DNA from: Flavobacterium sp. Root420
Lineage (GTDB): Bacteria; Bacteroidota; Bacteroidia; Flavobacteriales; Flavobacteriaceae
Assembly (NCBI RefSeq): GCF_001427905.1
Contig: NZ_LMEF01000001.1
Location: forward strand, 394-64,393
DNA length: 64,000 nucleotides
Direction: 5' to 3'
Below, piece after piece: positions 1-8,182 of the stretch. How positions within the stretch are numbered: the first letter of the stretch is position 1; each line of letters starts with the position of its first letter. Position numbers and translations under genes: made by a program. Under the pieces are notes generated by a model. The model saw nothing but the letters and a program-made list of their open reading frames with translations, did not search any database and had not been told where the DNA came from.

Positions 1-577
1 CTGGTATTTTTTCAAAAGATTTATTAAGCATTGATACGATTTGATTAAAATTAGGTCTTTCAGATAATTCATAGCTTATAATTTCCCCATTAAACAAATC
101 AATTATTGGAGAAAGATACAATTTACTTCCCGATACGTTAAACTCTGTAACATCTGTGGCCCATTTTTCATTTGGCATTGCTGCTTTAAAATTACGCTTT
201 AATATATTAGGCGCTATTTTTCCTTGTTCTCCTTTATATGATTTATACTTTTTTAATCTAATAATACTTTTTAATCCTAAGAGTGTCATTAATCTGAGAA
301 CCGTTTTATGATTAATTAAAACACCTTTATTTCTTAGTTCTAAAGTAATACGTCTATAACCAAACCTGCCTTTATGAAGATGGTAAATCTGCTTGATCAG
401 TTCTTTAATGTATTTGTACTTATCTTCTATATGATATTTTTTTTGGTAGTAATAGTAACTACTACGTGCCATATTCATATGACCCAGCATAGTGCCAAGA
501 TCATACTCATGCCTTAATTCTATTATGGCTTGCGTTTTATATTCTTCATTTCTGCGGCTTGAACTAAGGCATTGAAC
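1..577 (-). CDS. IS3-family transposase OrfB (DDE integrase core), partial
   Basis: This is the catalytic half of the transposase, read in the -1 frame relative to OrfA from the heptamer at 577-583. The frame is open to the window edge (192 codons). It contains the HTH_21-like region (GRFGYRRI) and the start of the integrase core: ATDVTEF with the first catalytic Asp and SPIIDLFNGEI with the second. The catalytic Glu should lie beyond position 1. No good independent start is evident, so it is probably made only as an OrfAB fusion. It is the nuclease/strand-transfer enzyme for the element. Confidence 0.85.
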
Positions 578-1050
578 TTTTTTAAAAGAGCATTTTCACA
601 TTTTAATGATTCTATCTCTAATAAAAGTTCTTCTTCTCTAGTCAGGGGTTTGTCAGATTTCTTTTTGGCTCGCTTGATAGTCATAGATTTAGGTCTTCCT
701 GTAGGTTTACACTCTAAGCCCGCTATTGCTCTGTCCTTATAATTCTTTTGCCATTGAATTATAATAGAATCGCTGGGAATATTAAACTCAACGCAGGCTT
801 CTCTCAAAGATACAGACTTGTTTTCAATTCTTTGCAGCACTTTTAATTTAAAATCTGAAGGGTATTTTTGATTCTTTCTGGGCAAAAGACCTTCCTGGCC
901 ATAACGCTGATAAAATTTAATCCATTTTCTAAGGTTGGATCCATCGAAATTATTCTCTTTTGCAACCGAATAAATCGATTGGTGGTTCTTCAAAACCTCA
1001 TTTACACAATGAAGTTTAAATTCAATACTGTATTTTACTTTTCTTTCCAT
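523..1050 (-). CDS. IS3-family transposase OrfA (DNA-binding)
   Basis: OrfA is 175 residues, longer than the roughly 100 residues of many IS3 OrfA proteins because it holds two helix-turn-helix modules. The first begins KYSIEFKLHCVNEVLKNH and the second begins YPSDFKLKVLQRI. A leucine-zipper-like C-terminus (EEELLLEIESLKCENALLKKF) matches the dimerisation region of OrfA/OrfAB proteins. The stop at 523-525 lies inside the OrfB frame. The slippery codons TTA-AAA-AAG at 577-585 allow fusion to OrfB. The start codon ATG at 1050 lies 40-odd bases inside the first copy of the duplicated left end. Confidence 0.9.
   Translation of the reverse strand: MERKVKYSIEFKLHCVNEVLKNHQSIYSVAKENNFDGSNLRKWIKFYQRYGQEGLLPRKNQKYPSDFKLKVLQRIENKSVSLREACVEFNIPSDSIIIQWQKNYKDRAIAGLECKPTGRPKSMTIKRAKKKSDKPLTREEELLLEIESLKCENALLKKFNALVQAAEMKNIKRKP
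577..583 (-). other. A-AAA-AAG programmed -1 frameshift heptamer of the IS3 transposase
   Basis: On the minus strand the OrfA codons TTA AAA AAG give the canonical X-XXY-YYZ heptamer A6G in the right phase. Slipping back one base continues as GTT CAA TGC and stays open through the whole OrfB frame. A6G is the classical IS3-family shift site. Confidence 0.85.
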
Positions 1051-1189
1051 AAAAATGCCCCCAAATTGTGTCTAACATTTTGGGGGCAGTTCATCATTTA
1101 CACAATGAAGTTTAAATTCAATACTGTATTTTACTTTTCTTTCCATAAAAATGCCCCCAAATTGTGTCTAACATTTTGGGGGCAGTTCA
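998..1189. repeat. Exact 96-bp tandem duplication of the IS left end
   Basis: Bases 998-1093 are repeated without change at 1094-1189. Each unit holds the first 17 codons of OrfA, the upstream spacer and the GCCCCC/GGGGGC inverted motif that marks the terminal repeat. The outer copy therefore carries a dead OrfA start (ATG at 1146) that reads 24 codons and stops. It looks like a replication or transposition accident, or a nested end left by a second insertion. Confidence 0.95.
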
Positions 1190-1238
1190 AAATCAAATGA
1201 CTTTGAAGGCTTTTTTGTTTTGTAATGCTATAGAGATA

Positions 1239-1691
1239 TTACATTTCGTTCAAATCGTTGAACTCGTGTAATGATTTTAAAGTGCTTTCGTAAAATAAAA
1301 TCGCAGCAATAAGATTTCCTTTATCAGAATAAGGCATCATTTTTCTCTGAAATTCTACTGTTGTATCCAAAAATGTTGTTGTACCAACTGCCTGGTTATC
1401 TAATATTTTTTTGTGCTCACCATCGTCCGGAATACCTAAGTCTGCCATTGTAACACCTGGTTTAGTAACCAAAGCGATATAAGGTAACGTTTTTACAAGA
1501 ACTTTAATACGTTCAATGTATAATTCTAAAAGTTCTCCTTTTTGCATACCACTCAATTCTTTTTGATCATGGTATTTACGGATTAGAGCTGTCGTACTGA
1601 TAATACTTCTTGGAGCATTTTTAGCTTGTGCTGAAATAGCGCCAGTTGCCAAGAAGAAAAGTGCACATAGTAAAGTAATTTTCATTTTCAT
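1239..1691 (-). CDS. Small secreted protein of unknown function
   Basis: The 150-residue product starts with a clear signal peptide (MKMKITLLCALFFLATGAISAQA, cleavage expected after the second Ala-rich stretch). The mature part is mostly helical and moderately charged and shows no Cys, repeat or catalytic motif that I recognise. It stands alone, transcribed away from the gene at 1874 and the IS element, behind a good promoter match on the minus strand (1723-1752). It is probably periplasmic. I do not recognise the family. Confidence 0.75.
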   Translation of the reverse strand: MKMKITLLCALFFLATGAISAQAKNAPRSIISTTALIRKYHDQKELSGMQKGELLELYIERIKVLVKTLPYIALVTKPGVTMADLGIPDDGEHKKILDNQAVGTTTFLDTTVEFQRKMMPYSDKGNLIAAILFYESTLKSLHEFNDLNEM

Positions 1692-1722
1692 AATCTTAAT
1701 GTAGGTTGGTTGTTGACGAAAA

Positions 1723-1752
1723 CAAAAATATATAAATTAACTTAAATTACAA
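1723..1752 (-). promoter_or_regulatory. Bacteroidota-type promoter for the secreted protein at 1239-1691
   Basis: On the minus strand TTG (1750-1752) is followed after 19 bp by TATTTTTG (1723-1730), fitting the -33 TTG and -7 TAnnTTTG consensus. It would start transcription about 25 bases upstream of the ATG. Confidence 0.55.
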
Positions 1753-1873
1753 CTTTATTGTTTTCTTTTTTCAAAAAAAATAAACAATTGGTTTAATTGC
1801 GGTGCATCCGCCCTGCTATAGCTGCAATTTATATTGTATTTTACTAACTGTTTAAGGTATTTTCCAGGGCTTT

Positions 1874-2515
1874 TTACGACTTGATTATTCTAAAACGGCC
1901 TGGATATTTTATCCATATACTTTTTTTGTTGCCATAATAGTCCATAAATTCTTCACAAACAAAAACGGCATGAGCGGTAGACCAAGCAACAACTCCACAA
2001 AATTCACTCCCTGATTCTCGTTTTAATTTTTGTATTTCTTTGCCTTCTTTAAATCCTAAATATTTATAGATTGTTGGGGTATAGACTTCCCCTTCTTCCA
2101 AATCTTCTAATGCTTTATCAAAAGTTGACTTCTTATCAATAATTTGCTTGTATTTTGCCATCACTGCATAGGTCAATACTGCATAATCAGTTATTTGTTC
2201 GCTCTCACAATTGTCTTTAATAAATACAAAATCAGCAGAAAATTTAGCTTTATTTAACTCATTACCGCTCAAATTAAATGACGCATTATTTTTTAGTGTT
2301 ATTCTAAACAGGCTGTCATTTATTTTTTCAGTTAAAAAAAGATTGTCCAGTCCATAAACATTTAAAGACGCTTTAATAAAAGCTATTGATGAGCAATTTG
2401 TACGTTCCCCTTGTTTAAAGCTTTCGAATATTTTATCTGCACTCAGTTGTGAATAAGAATTTGAACAAACAAACATTAAAAATAAAAATATTGAAGTAAC
2501 AGGTTTCATTGCCAT
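1874..2515 (-). CDS. Secreted protein with papain/calpain-like Cys and His signatures (tentative)
   Basis: The 213-residue protein has a signal peptide ending near residue 22 (the ATG at codon 3 is an equally good start). Residues 37-46 read ERTNCSSIAF, and residues 179-196 read STAHAVFV...YYGNK ahead of a C-terminal WIKYPGRF strand. A Cys at the head of a helix early in the protein, and a late His-hydrophobic strand followed by Asn, is the order seen in papain-fold proteases such as calpains. That similarity is inferred from motif spacing only, and the conserved downstream NSW segment is not obvious. It could equally be an inactive relative or an unrelated protein. It is a single-gene unit. 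Confidence 0.6.
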   Translation of the reverse strand: MAMKPVTSIFLFLMFVCSNSYSQLSADKIFESFKQGERTNCSSIAFIKASLNVYGLDNLFLTEKINDSLFRITLKNNASFNLSGNELNKAKFSADFVFIKDNCESEQITDYAVLTYAVMAKYKQIIDKKSTFDKALEDLEEGEVYTPTIYKYLGFKEGKEIQKLKRESGSEFCGVVAWSTAHAVFVCEEFMDYYGNKKSIWIKYPGRFRIIKS

Positions 2516-2701
2516 TAGATTTTATAATTGATTTCCGTAACTAATTTGGGAATATACAGATTTTACAAATCTATAAAAATCAATCCATACTTGTTTTTTT
2601 ACTTTTTATTTTTTTTTAATATTGTAAATGGGAGTCATATTGAAGTCTTTAGAAAAAACAACAATTTAGCATAATTAATAACTTATCAAGCTTATAGATA
2701 A

Positions 2702-2744
2702 AAAAAGAAACGTCTCAAATTCTTTTTTGAGACGTTTCTTTTTT
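2702..2744 (-). terminator. Rho-independent terminator, probably bidirectional
   Basis: A GAAACGTCTCAAA / TTTGAGACGTTTC stem (about 2707-2739) with an AT loop is flanked by A and T runs. It abuts the stop codon of the minus-strand gene ending at 2743. Confidence 0.85.
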
Positions 2745-2937
2745 ATTTTTTTTCTTCATTGTTTAACTTATCATCTAATTCAGGTGCTTCACCTTTAAAT
2801 TTATGAGTGTCAACATCATAATTTTCATCGTTTGTTAAAACTTCATCATGTTCTTTATATTGATGTTTTGTCGTATCACTTTTATCAGCGCCAATTTTTT
2901 GATTATTTGGTTTCGGATTTTTATTATTTGTGTTCAT
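2743..2937 (-). CDS. Small, highly charged hydrophilic protein
   Basis: The 64-residue protein is dominated by Asn, Lys, Asp and Glu, with no hydrophobic core (NTNNKNPKPNNQK at the start, ELDDKLNNEEKK at the end), so it is likely disordered. Small hydrophilic proteins like this are common next to stress genes in Flavobacteria, but I cannot assign a family. A strong hairpin terminator follows directly, which supports it being a real transcribed gene. Confidence 0.6.
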   Translation of the reverse strand: MNTNNKNPKPNNQKIGADKSDTTKHQYKEHDEVLTNDENYDVDTHKFKGEAPELDDKLNNEEKK

Positions 2938-3252
2938 AATATGTAAGTTTTAAAGTTTCAATAAAATTACTTTAAATACTTACTTTCATGCTTATATAAT
3001 CATTTCTAAAAGTTATAAAATATCACTCTATATCAATTTACTACTTTAAAAGTTGTCGAAAATTTCAACATCCTTAAATCCCTGCAAAAGAACATGTGAT
3101 TTAATGCAGCTTTTTTTGCTGAGAATGTATTGGGCGTTTTTCTACAAAATTCTAAAGGAGCCTTGTCCTGGCAATCTTTTATCTTAAATTTGCGTAATGA
3201 TCTCAGCATAGAGCAACAGATTGTATAATCGAATAAAGAGAGAAAATAAAAA

Positions 3253-4701
3253 GTGGAGCATAAACAAACAAGCTGGGTTATTTGTCCCGAATGTAATGGA
3301 CGCGGCAAAAAAAGTCAGAGGCTTAGCAAAAAAGTGAAGCTCCGCTACCAGACAGAACTCGATTTATTTGAAAAAACGAATGGCGAAGGAAAAATTCCGG
3401 TTCGTCCTAAAGCTCACTTATACTTATGCCTGAATTGTTCCGGATCAGGGTTAATTCCTTCTGCCAACCCTCCCGTTGCTGATAAAGAAAATTACCCACA
3501 CGTTGCTATTATTGGTGGCGGTATCGGAGGAGTAGCTCTGGCTGTAGCTTGTTTGCACCGCAGAATTCCTTTTACTCTTTATGAACGTGATACTAACTTT
3601 GATGCCCGATCTCAGGGTTATGGACTTACGCTTCAGCAAGCCAGTAAAGCAATTGAAGGATTGGGTATTTTTTCTTTACAAGAAGGAGTTATATCAACAA
3701 GGCATATTGTCCATACTACCGAGGGGAAAGTGATTGGGGAATGGGGAATCAGAAAGTGGATAGAATCTGATGTAAAAACTTCTCCAAAACGTACAAATGT
3801 ACATATAGCCCGACAATCTTTGCGTTTAGCACTATTGGAGCAACTGGGCGGATCTGATTTTGTACAATGGGGACATCAATTAATTGATTTTAAAGAATCT
3901 GATCAGGAAGAGATGGAATTAACTTTTCAGGTCGATGGCGAAATTAAAAGTGTCAGGGCAGATCTTATTGTAGGGGCCGATGGTATTCGCAGCTCTGTAC
4001 GCAGATTACTAATTGGTGAAGATATTACCCCTTTGCGTTACTTAGACTGTATTGTGATTTTGGGTATTTGTCCATTAAGTGCTTTGGAAGGAGTTGATCG
4101 TTCCTTATTGGATTCAGCTACTGTATTTCAAACCGCTAACGGTAATGAGCGAATTTACATGATGCCTTATACCGCAGATTCGGTGATGTGGCAACTTAGC
4201 TTTCCAATGCCAGAAGAAGATGCCAAGGTACTTAGTGCACTAGGATCTCAGGCACTCAAGGAAGAAGCGTGTCGAAGAACGCAATGGCACGATCCTACTC
4301 CGCAAATTTTAGCGGCGACCCTGGAAGCGCAGATTTCCGGTTATCCTGTATATGATCGGGAATTACTAAAATCAGAATTGTTAGAAAAAAGTGGACAAGT
4401 AACTCTAATTGGAGATGCAGCTCACCCAATGAGTCCATTTAAAGGACAAGGCGCAAATCAGGCTCTGCTAGACGCGCTCTCACTTGCTCGAGGGATCTCA
4501 AAAGGATGCAAATCTCTATCTCATTGGAAAAAAGCCGGATTGAGAGAAAGTGTATTAAATGAGTTTGAGTCTGAAATGTTGAAACGCAGTGCTACGAAAG
4601 TAAAAGATTCAGCAGCGGCAGCACAGTTTTTACATTCCGAAATTGTACTTTATGAGGGTGATGAGCCTCGGGGACGGTTTTTAAAGAAAAAAGATATTTA
4701 G
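3253..4701 (+). CDS. FAD-dependent monooxygenase with N-terminal DnaJ-like cysteine motifs
   Basis: The 482-residue protein has two parts. Residues 11-18 (CPECNGRG) and 59-66 (CLNCSGSG) are paired CxxCxGxG motifs like those of the DnaJ zinc-binding region. From residue 83 a group A flavoprotein hydroxylase begins: Rossmann IIGGGIGG (86-93), then the DG motif (VGADGIRSS) and the GD motif (IGDAAHPMSPFKGQGAN), which bind FAD and its pyrophosphate. It would hydroxylate an aromatic or polyketide-like substrate using NAD(P)H and O2. TetX-type antibiotic inactivation is possible but not shown. The start is GTG at 3253, since the Cys motifs lie upstream of any internal ATG. It converges with the receiver gene at 4709, with only 7 bases between. 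Confidence 0.85.
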   Translation: MEHKQTSWVICPECNGRGKKSQRLSKKVKLRYQTELDLFEKTNGEGKIPVRPKAHLYLCLNCSGSGLIPSANPPVADKENYPHVAIIGGGIGGVALAVACLHRRIPFTLYERDTNFDARSQGYGLTLQQASKAIEGLGIFSLQEGVISTRHIVHTTEGKVIGEWGIRKWIESDVKTSPKRTNVHIARQSLRLALLEQLGGSDFVQWGHQLIDFKESDQEEMELTFQVDGEIKSVRADLIVGADGIRSSVRRLLIGEDITPLRYLDCIVILGICPLSALEGVDRSLLDSATVFQTANGNERIYMMPYTADSVMWQLSFPMPEEDAKVLSALGSQALKEEACRRTQWHDPTPQILAATLEAQISGYPVYDRELLKSELLEKSGQVTLIGDAAHPMSPFKGQGANQALLDALSLARGISKGCKSLSHWKKAGLRESVLNEFESEMLKRSATKVKDSAAAAQFLHSEIVLYEGDEPRGRFLKKKDI

Positions 4702-4708
4702 TTTTTAT

Positions 4709-5134
4709 CTATCTTATATAATTGGGAGAAACGCATTTCTGCCAATATTCGACAATACTTTTTATCATATCTTTCATTTCTATAAAATCGTACGGCTTTA
4801 TAAAAAATCCCTGTACAGATTTTGAATAGGCTTCCACAACATGCTTTTGCTCGGCACCTGTAGTGAAAAATAAGTAAGGAATGGACTTCATTCTCAAATC
4901 TTCATTTTCATGAATTTTTGAGCGTAACTCTATTCCATTTAATTTAGGCATATTTATATCAGAGAATATAATAAAGGGCTCAATAGCTGTTGAAGTTAGA
5001 TAATTAAGTGCCAATTCTCCATCACCAAAAAAAATGATTTCATTCTTGTAATTAAGTTCCTCAAATACCAACCTCAGGATTTCCTGATCATCCTGATCAT
5101 CTTCTATAATTATTATTGGTCCGCCTTTATTCAT
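4709..5134 (-). CDS. Stand-alone response-regulator receiver (Rcp-like)
   Basis: From the ATG at 5134 the product is 141 residues, essentially one receiver domain: acidic pocket EDDQDD (11-16), phospho-acceptor Asp59 in IIFSDINMP, switch Thr in FFTTG and Lys in FIKPYD. No output domain is present, so it should pass phosphate or act by protein contact. An upstream in-frame extension of 27 codons exists, but it adds no domain. It faces away from the kinase gene at 5433, its likely partner. Confidence 0.85.
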   Translation of the reverse strand: MNKGGPIIIIEDDQDDQEILRLVFEELNYKNEIIFFGDGELALNYLTSTAIEPFIIFSDINMPKLNGIELRSKIHENEDLRMKSIPYLFFTTGAEQKHVVEAYSKSVQGFFIKPYDFIEMKDMIKSIVEYWQKCVSPNYIR

Positions 5135-5432
5135 AAATTCTTTGCTATAGTACTGGCAGGCAAGATACTCTTTTAAATTAAACGGAATGCAAATTTTGCG
5201 ATTCTTAGTAACCAAAACATTAAAATTGCTAAAAACAATAAACCTTACGTTCTTCTAATTATAATAATACTATAAAAAAGTAAGCATTTAACCAGTTAAT
5301 TTAACTATATTCGTTCAAAACCATAATTCCTTAAATTTAAATTTTAAGGTTCCCGTTCTAATAATTACTAAAATATAGGTGCTTTTCCAGCAAATTACTG
5401 CCATTATTTTTCTAAATATAAATTCGTATTAT

Positions 5433-7697
5433 ATGAATCTCAAAGAAAAAAATGACAAAAAGGAAATAATCCTTTCTCAGGAACAAGCCGTTCACAATAT
5501 CCAAAAAGAAAATCTTAATGCGGAATCTGGTGTAATAAATAATCCGACTACATTTCAAAATAGTGAAAAACAGACCGCAAAAATTCAGAACTTACAGGAG
5601 CAGCTAAAAGCAAAAGAGCAGCTGTTAAACAATCATATCAATGCTATTAATACCTCAAACGCATCAATAGAGTTCGATCTTGAAGGCAATATTCTGAGTG
5701 CCAATAAGAATTTTCTTGAAATTATGGGCTACAATGAAATTGATTTACTGGGAAAACATCATAGTATTTTTGTTAATCCCTCCTATTCAAAATCAAATGC
5801 CTATCAATTGTTTTGGAGCAGCTTAAAAAAAGGAATTTATCAAAAAGATGAATTCATACGGGTTGCTAAAAATGGAAAATCAATATGGCTTTTGGGTAGT
5901 TATAATCCCATTTTTGACACTAATGGTAAACCCTATAAAATCTTAAAAATCGCAACGGATATTACACTTGCAAAAACACAATTTTTGCAGTTGGCTGTCC
6001 AGGCACAAGAAAAGGAAAAAAGAGCATCTGAATTAATCATTGCCAATAAAGAACTTGCTTTTCAGAATAAAGAAAAGGAAAAACGTGCGGCTGAACTAGT
6101 TGTGGCCAATAAGGAATTAAAATTTCAGAACGAACAAAAAGAAAAACGGGCATCTGAATTAATCATAGCCAATAAAGAACTTGCCTTTCAGAATAAGGAA
6201 AAGGAAAAACGTGCCGCCGAATTAGTTATAGCCAATAAAGAACTGAAGTTCCAGAACGAACAAAAAGAAAAACGGGCCTCTGAATTAATTATAGCCAATA
6301 AAGAACTTGCTTTTCAGAATAAAGAAAAGGAAAAACGTGCCGCCGAATTAGTTATTGCAAATAAAGAACTGAAGTTCCAGAACGAACAAAAAGAAAAACG
6401 GGCATCTGAACTAATCATAGCCAATAAAGAACTTGCCTTTCAGAATAAGGAAAAGGAAAAACGTGCCGCTGAATTAGTTATTGCAAATAAAGAACTGAAG
6501 TTCCAGAACGAACAAAAAGAAAAACGGGCATCTGAACTAATCATAGCCAATAAAGAACTTGCTTTTCAAAATAAAGAAAAGGAAAAACGTGCCGCTGAAT
6601 TAGTTATTGCAAATAAAGAACTGAAGTTCCAGAACGAACAAAAAGAAAAACGGGCATCTGAATTAATCATAGCCAATAAAGAACTTGCTTTTCAGAATAA
6701 AGAAAAGGAAAAACGTGCCGCTGAATTAGTTATAGCAAATAAAGAACTGAAGTTCCAGAACGAACAAAAAGAAAAACGGGCATCTGAATTAATCATAGCC
6801 AATAAAGAACTTGCTTTTCAGAGTAATGAAAAAGAAAAGCGTGCAGCTGAATTGATTATTGCAAATAAGAAATTAGCTGCTGAAAATATTCTAAAACAAA
6901 AAAGAAAAGTAGAGAAAGAGAAGCGAGCAGCGGAATTAATCGTTACCAATCGGGAACTTGCTTATCAGGAAAAACGAACCCAAGAACTGACCCTGGCAAA
7001 CAATGAACTCAAGAAAGCTCAGGAAGAACTGGAGTCGTTTTCCTATTCTGTTTCGCATGATCTTCGTGCGCCAATACGTGCCATTAACGGCTATACACAA
7101 ATTTTAATAGAGGATCATATTGATGCGATCGACGATGATGGGAAAAATGTTCTCCAAGCCATAATAAAAAACTCCAATAAAATGGGAGTACTAATAGATG
7201 ACTTATTAGCTTTCAGTAAATTAGGCCGTAAACAAGTAGCTTCTGTAAATATAAATATGGCAACACTATTAAGTACTGTTATAAGCGATATGATAGTTGA
7301 AAAAGACGAAAACACCCCAATTTTTGAAATCGATGATCTTGCTCCTGCATATGGAGATCCATCACTTATTAAACAAGTATGGATAAATTTAATTTCAAAT
7401 GCGATCAAATATTCAAAATATAAATCAGAAACCCGAATTAAGATAACGTCAGCTTCTAAAAATGATAAAATCATATATAGCATAAAAGATTGGGGAGCAG
7501 GTTTTGACATGGAGTATTATGATAAATTATTCGGCGTCTTTCAGCGCCTGCACTCGCAGGAGGAGTTTTCAGGAACAGGCATAGGTCTGGCAATAGTGCA
7601 AAAAATAATAAACCGACACTACGGAACAGTGTGGGCAGAATCAAAATTAGATGCAGGTGCAGTATTTTACTTTAGCCTGCCAGATACAAAACATTAA
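5433..7697 (+). CDS. PAS sensor histidine kinase with expanded 21-residue coiled-coil repeats
   Basis: Read from the ATG at 5433 this is a 754-residue soluble kinase without membrane segments. A short coiled coil precedes a PAS domain (about residues 65-175, NASIEFDLEGNILSANKNF). Residues 194-514 are a nearly perfect tandem array of KRAxELxxANKELxFQNxEKE units. A HisKA domain follows with His542 in SVSHDLRAP, then HATPase_c with an N-box (NLISNAIKYS) and a G-box (SGTGIGLAIV). The layout is that of phytochrome-like cytosolic kinases in this phylum. The array would form one long dimeric signalling helix between sensor and kinase. A single-receiver gene follows 10 bp downstream, so the pair is co-transcribed. 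Confidence 0.93.
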   Translation: MNLKEKNDKKEIILSQEQAVHNIQKENLNAESGVINNPTTFQNSEKQTAKIQNLQEQLKAKEQLLNNHINAINTSNASIEFDLEGNILSANKNFLEIMGYNEIDLLGKHHSIFVNPSYSKSNAYQLFWSSLKKGIYQKDEFIRVAKNGKSIWLLGSYNPIFDTNGKPYKILKIATDITLAKTQFLQLAVQAQEKEKRASELIIANKELAFQNKEKEKRAAELVVANKELKFQNEQKEKRASELIIANKELAFQNKEKEKRAAELVIANKELKFQNEQKEKRASELIIANKELAFQNKEKEKRAAELVIANKELKFQNEQKEKRASELIIANKELAFQNKEKEKRAAELVIANKELKFQNEQKEKRASELIIANKELAFQNKEKEKRAAELVIANKELKFQNEQKEKRASELIIANKELAFQNKEKEKRAAELVIANKELKFQNEQKEKRASELIIANKELAFQSNEKEKRAAELIIANKKLAAENILKQKRKVEKEKRAAELIVTNRELAYQEKRTQELTLANNELKKAQEELESFSYSVSHDLRAPIRAINGYTQILIEDHIDAIDDDGKNVLQAIIKNSNKMGVLIDDLLAFSKLGRKQVASVNINMATLLSTVISDMIVEKDENTPIFEIDDLAPAYGDPSLIKQVWINLISNAIKYSKYKSETRIKITSASKNDKIIYSIKDWGAGFDMEYYDKLFGVFQRLHSQEEFSGTGIGLAIVQKIINRHYGTVWAESKLDAGAVFYFSLPDTKH
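6012..6974 (+). repeat. 126-bp (42-codon) tandem repeat inside the kinase gene
   Basis: Six near-identical 126-bp units start at 6012, 6138, 6264, 6390, 6516 and 6642, and a seventh from 6768 decays into divergent copies up to about 6974. Each unit encodes two 21-residue steps, that is three heptads each. The DNA identity between central units is much higher than coding selection would need, pointing to recent expansion and probable copy-number variation between strains. Confidence 0.95.
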
Positions 7698-7707
7698 AAA
7701 TAAAAAA

Positions 7708-8148
7708 ATGAACTACGACGATATTGAAATTTTATTCTGCGAAGACAGTATGGAAGATGCTCTGTTAACTATCCGTGCCTTAACCAAAAGCGGTTTTACA
7801 AACAAACTTTTACACGTAAAAGATGGAGCTGAAGCCTTGGATTTTATGTACTGTAGAGGGATTTATTCAGAAAGAAATCCTAAATCACATCCAAAACTTC
7901 TTCTTCTGGATTTAAAAATGCCAAAGATGTCTGGAATTCAGGTGCTTGAAAAAGTTAAAAATGATACGAAACTTAAATCGATTCCGGTAGTTATACTGAC
8001 TTCTTCGCAAGAGGATCCTGATATAGCGAAATGTTATAGTCTGGGTGCGAATAGTTATATAGTGAAACCTGTAGACAGTAATAATTTTTTCAATGCCATC
8101 AAAGAAATAGGAATGTACTGGATGATTCTTAGCCAGCCTGCTATATAA
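7708..8148 (+). CDS. Stand-alone response-regulator receiver (Rcp1-like)
   Basis: From the ATG at 7708 the protein has 146 residues: acid pair CEDSMED (11-17), phospho-acceptor Asp68 in LLLLDLKMP, Thr in ILTSSQED and Lys in YIVKPVD. It includes the loop with YCRG typical of Rcp1-type receivers paired with phytochrome-like kinases. It lies 10 bp after the kinase and 34 bp before the receiver-kinase, so the three form one operon. It presumably takes phosphate from His542 of the upstream kinase. Confidence 0.92.
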   Translation: MNYDDIEILFCEDSMEDALLTIRALTKSGFTNKLLHVKDGAEALDFMYCRGIYSERNPKSHPKLLLLDLKMPKMSGIQVLEKVKNDTKLKSIPVVILTSSQEDPDIAKCYSLGANSYIVKPVDSNNFFNAIKEIGMYWMILSQPAI

Positions 8149-8182
8149 TTTTTTAAAGAAATAGTTATTTAATCTAAAAACT

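Larger units (their letters stand above)
1..1189 (-). mobile_element. IS3-family insertion sequence, truncated by the window edge
   Basis: Two overlapping frames on the minus strand encode an IS3-type helix-turn-helix OrfA and a DDE OrfB joined by a -1 slippery heptamer. The element's left end lies around 1050-1189 and carries an inverted GCCCCCAAA / TTTTGGGGGC motif next to TGAACT, as expected for a terminal repeat. That end is present twice because of an exact 96-bp tandem duplication. The right end and the third catalytic residue are outside the window. Subgroup (IS150-like) is an inference from the split OrfA/OrfB layout. Confidence 0.85.

Noticed and set aside
868..1200. Plus-strand 110-codon frame with an internal repeat
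   Set aside because: It runs antisense through OrfA and the duplicated IS end; its repeat is only the 96-bp duplication read in frame.
3253..4701. Confident call as a tetracycline-inactivating TetX enzyme
   Set aside because: Only general group A flavoprotein motifs are visible; substrate-site residues of TetX cannot be verified by eye and the N-terminal finger is foreign to it.
6012..6974. Regular 126-bp repeats as a CRISPR-like array
   Set aside because: The repeats are contiguous, in frame and coding, with no spacers and no cas genes.
7115..7510. Minus-strand frame opposite the kinase gene
   Set aside because: It is a shadow of the HATPase region; the plus-strand motifs are unmistakable.
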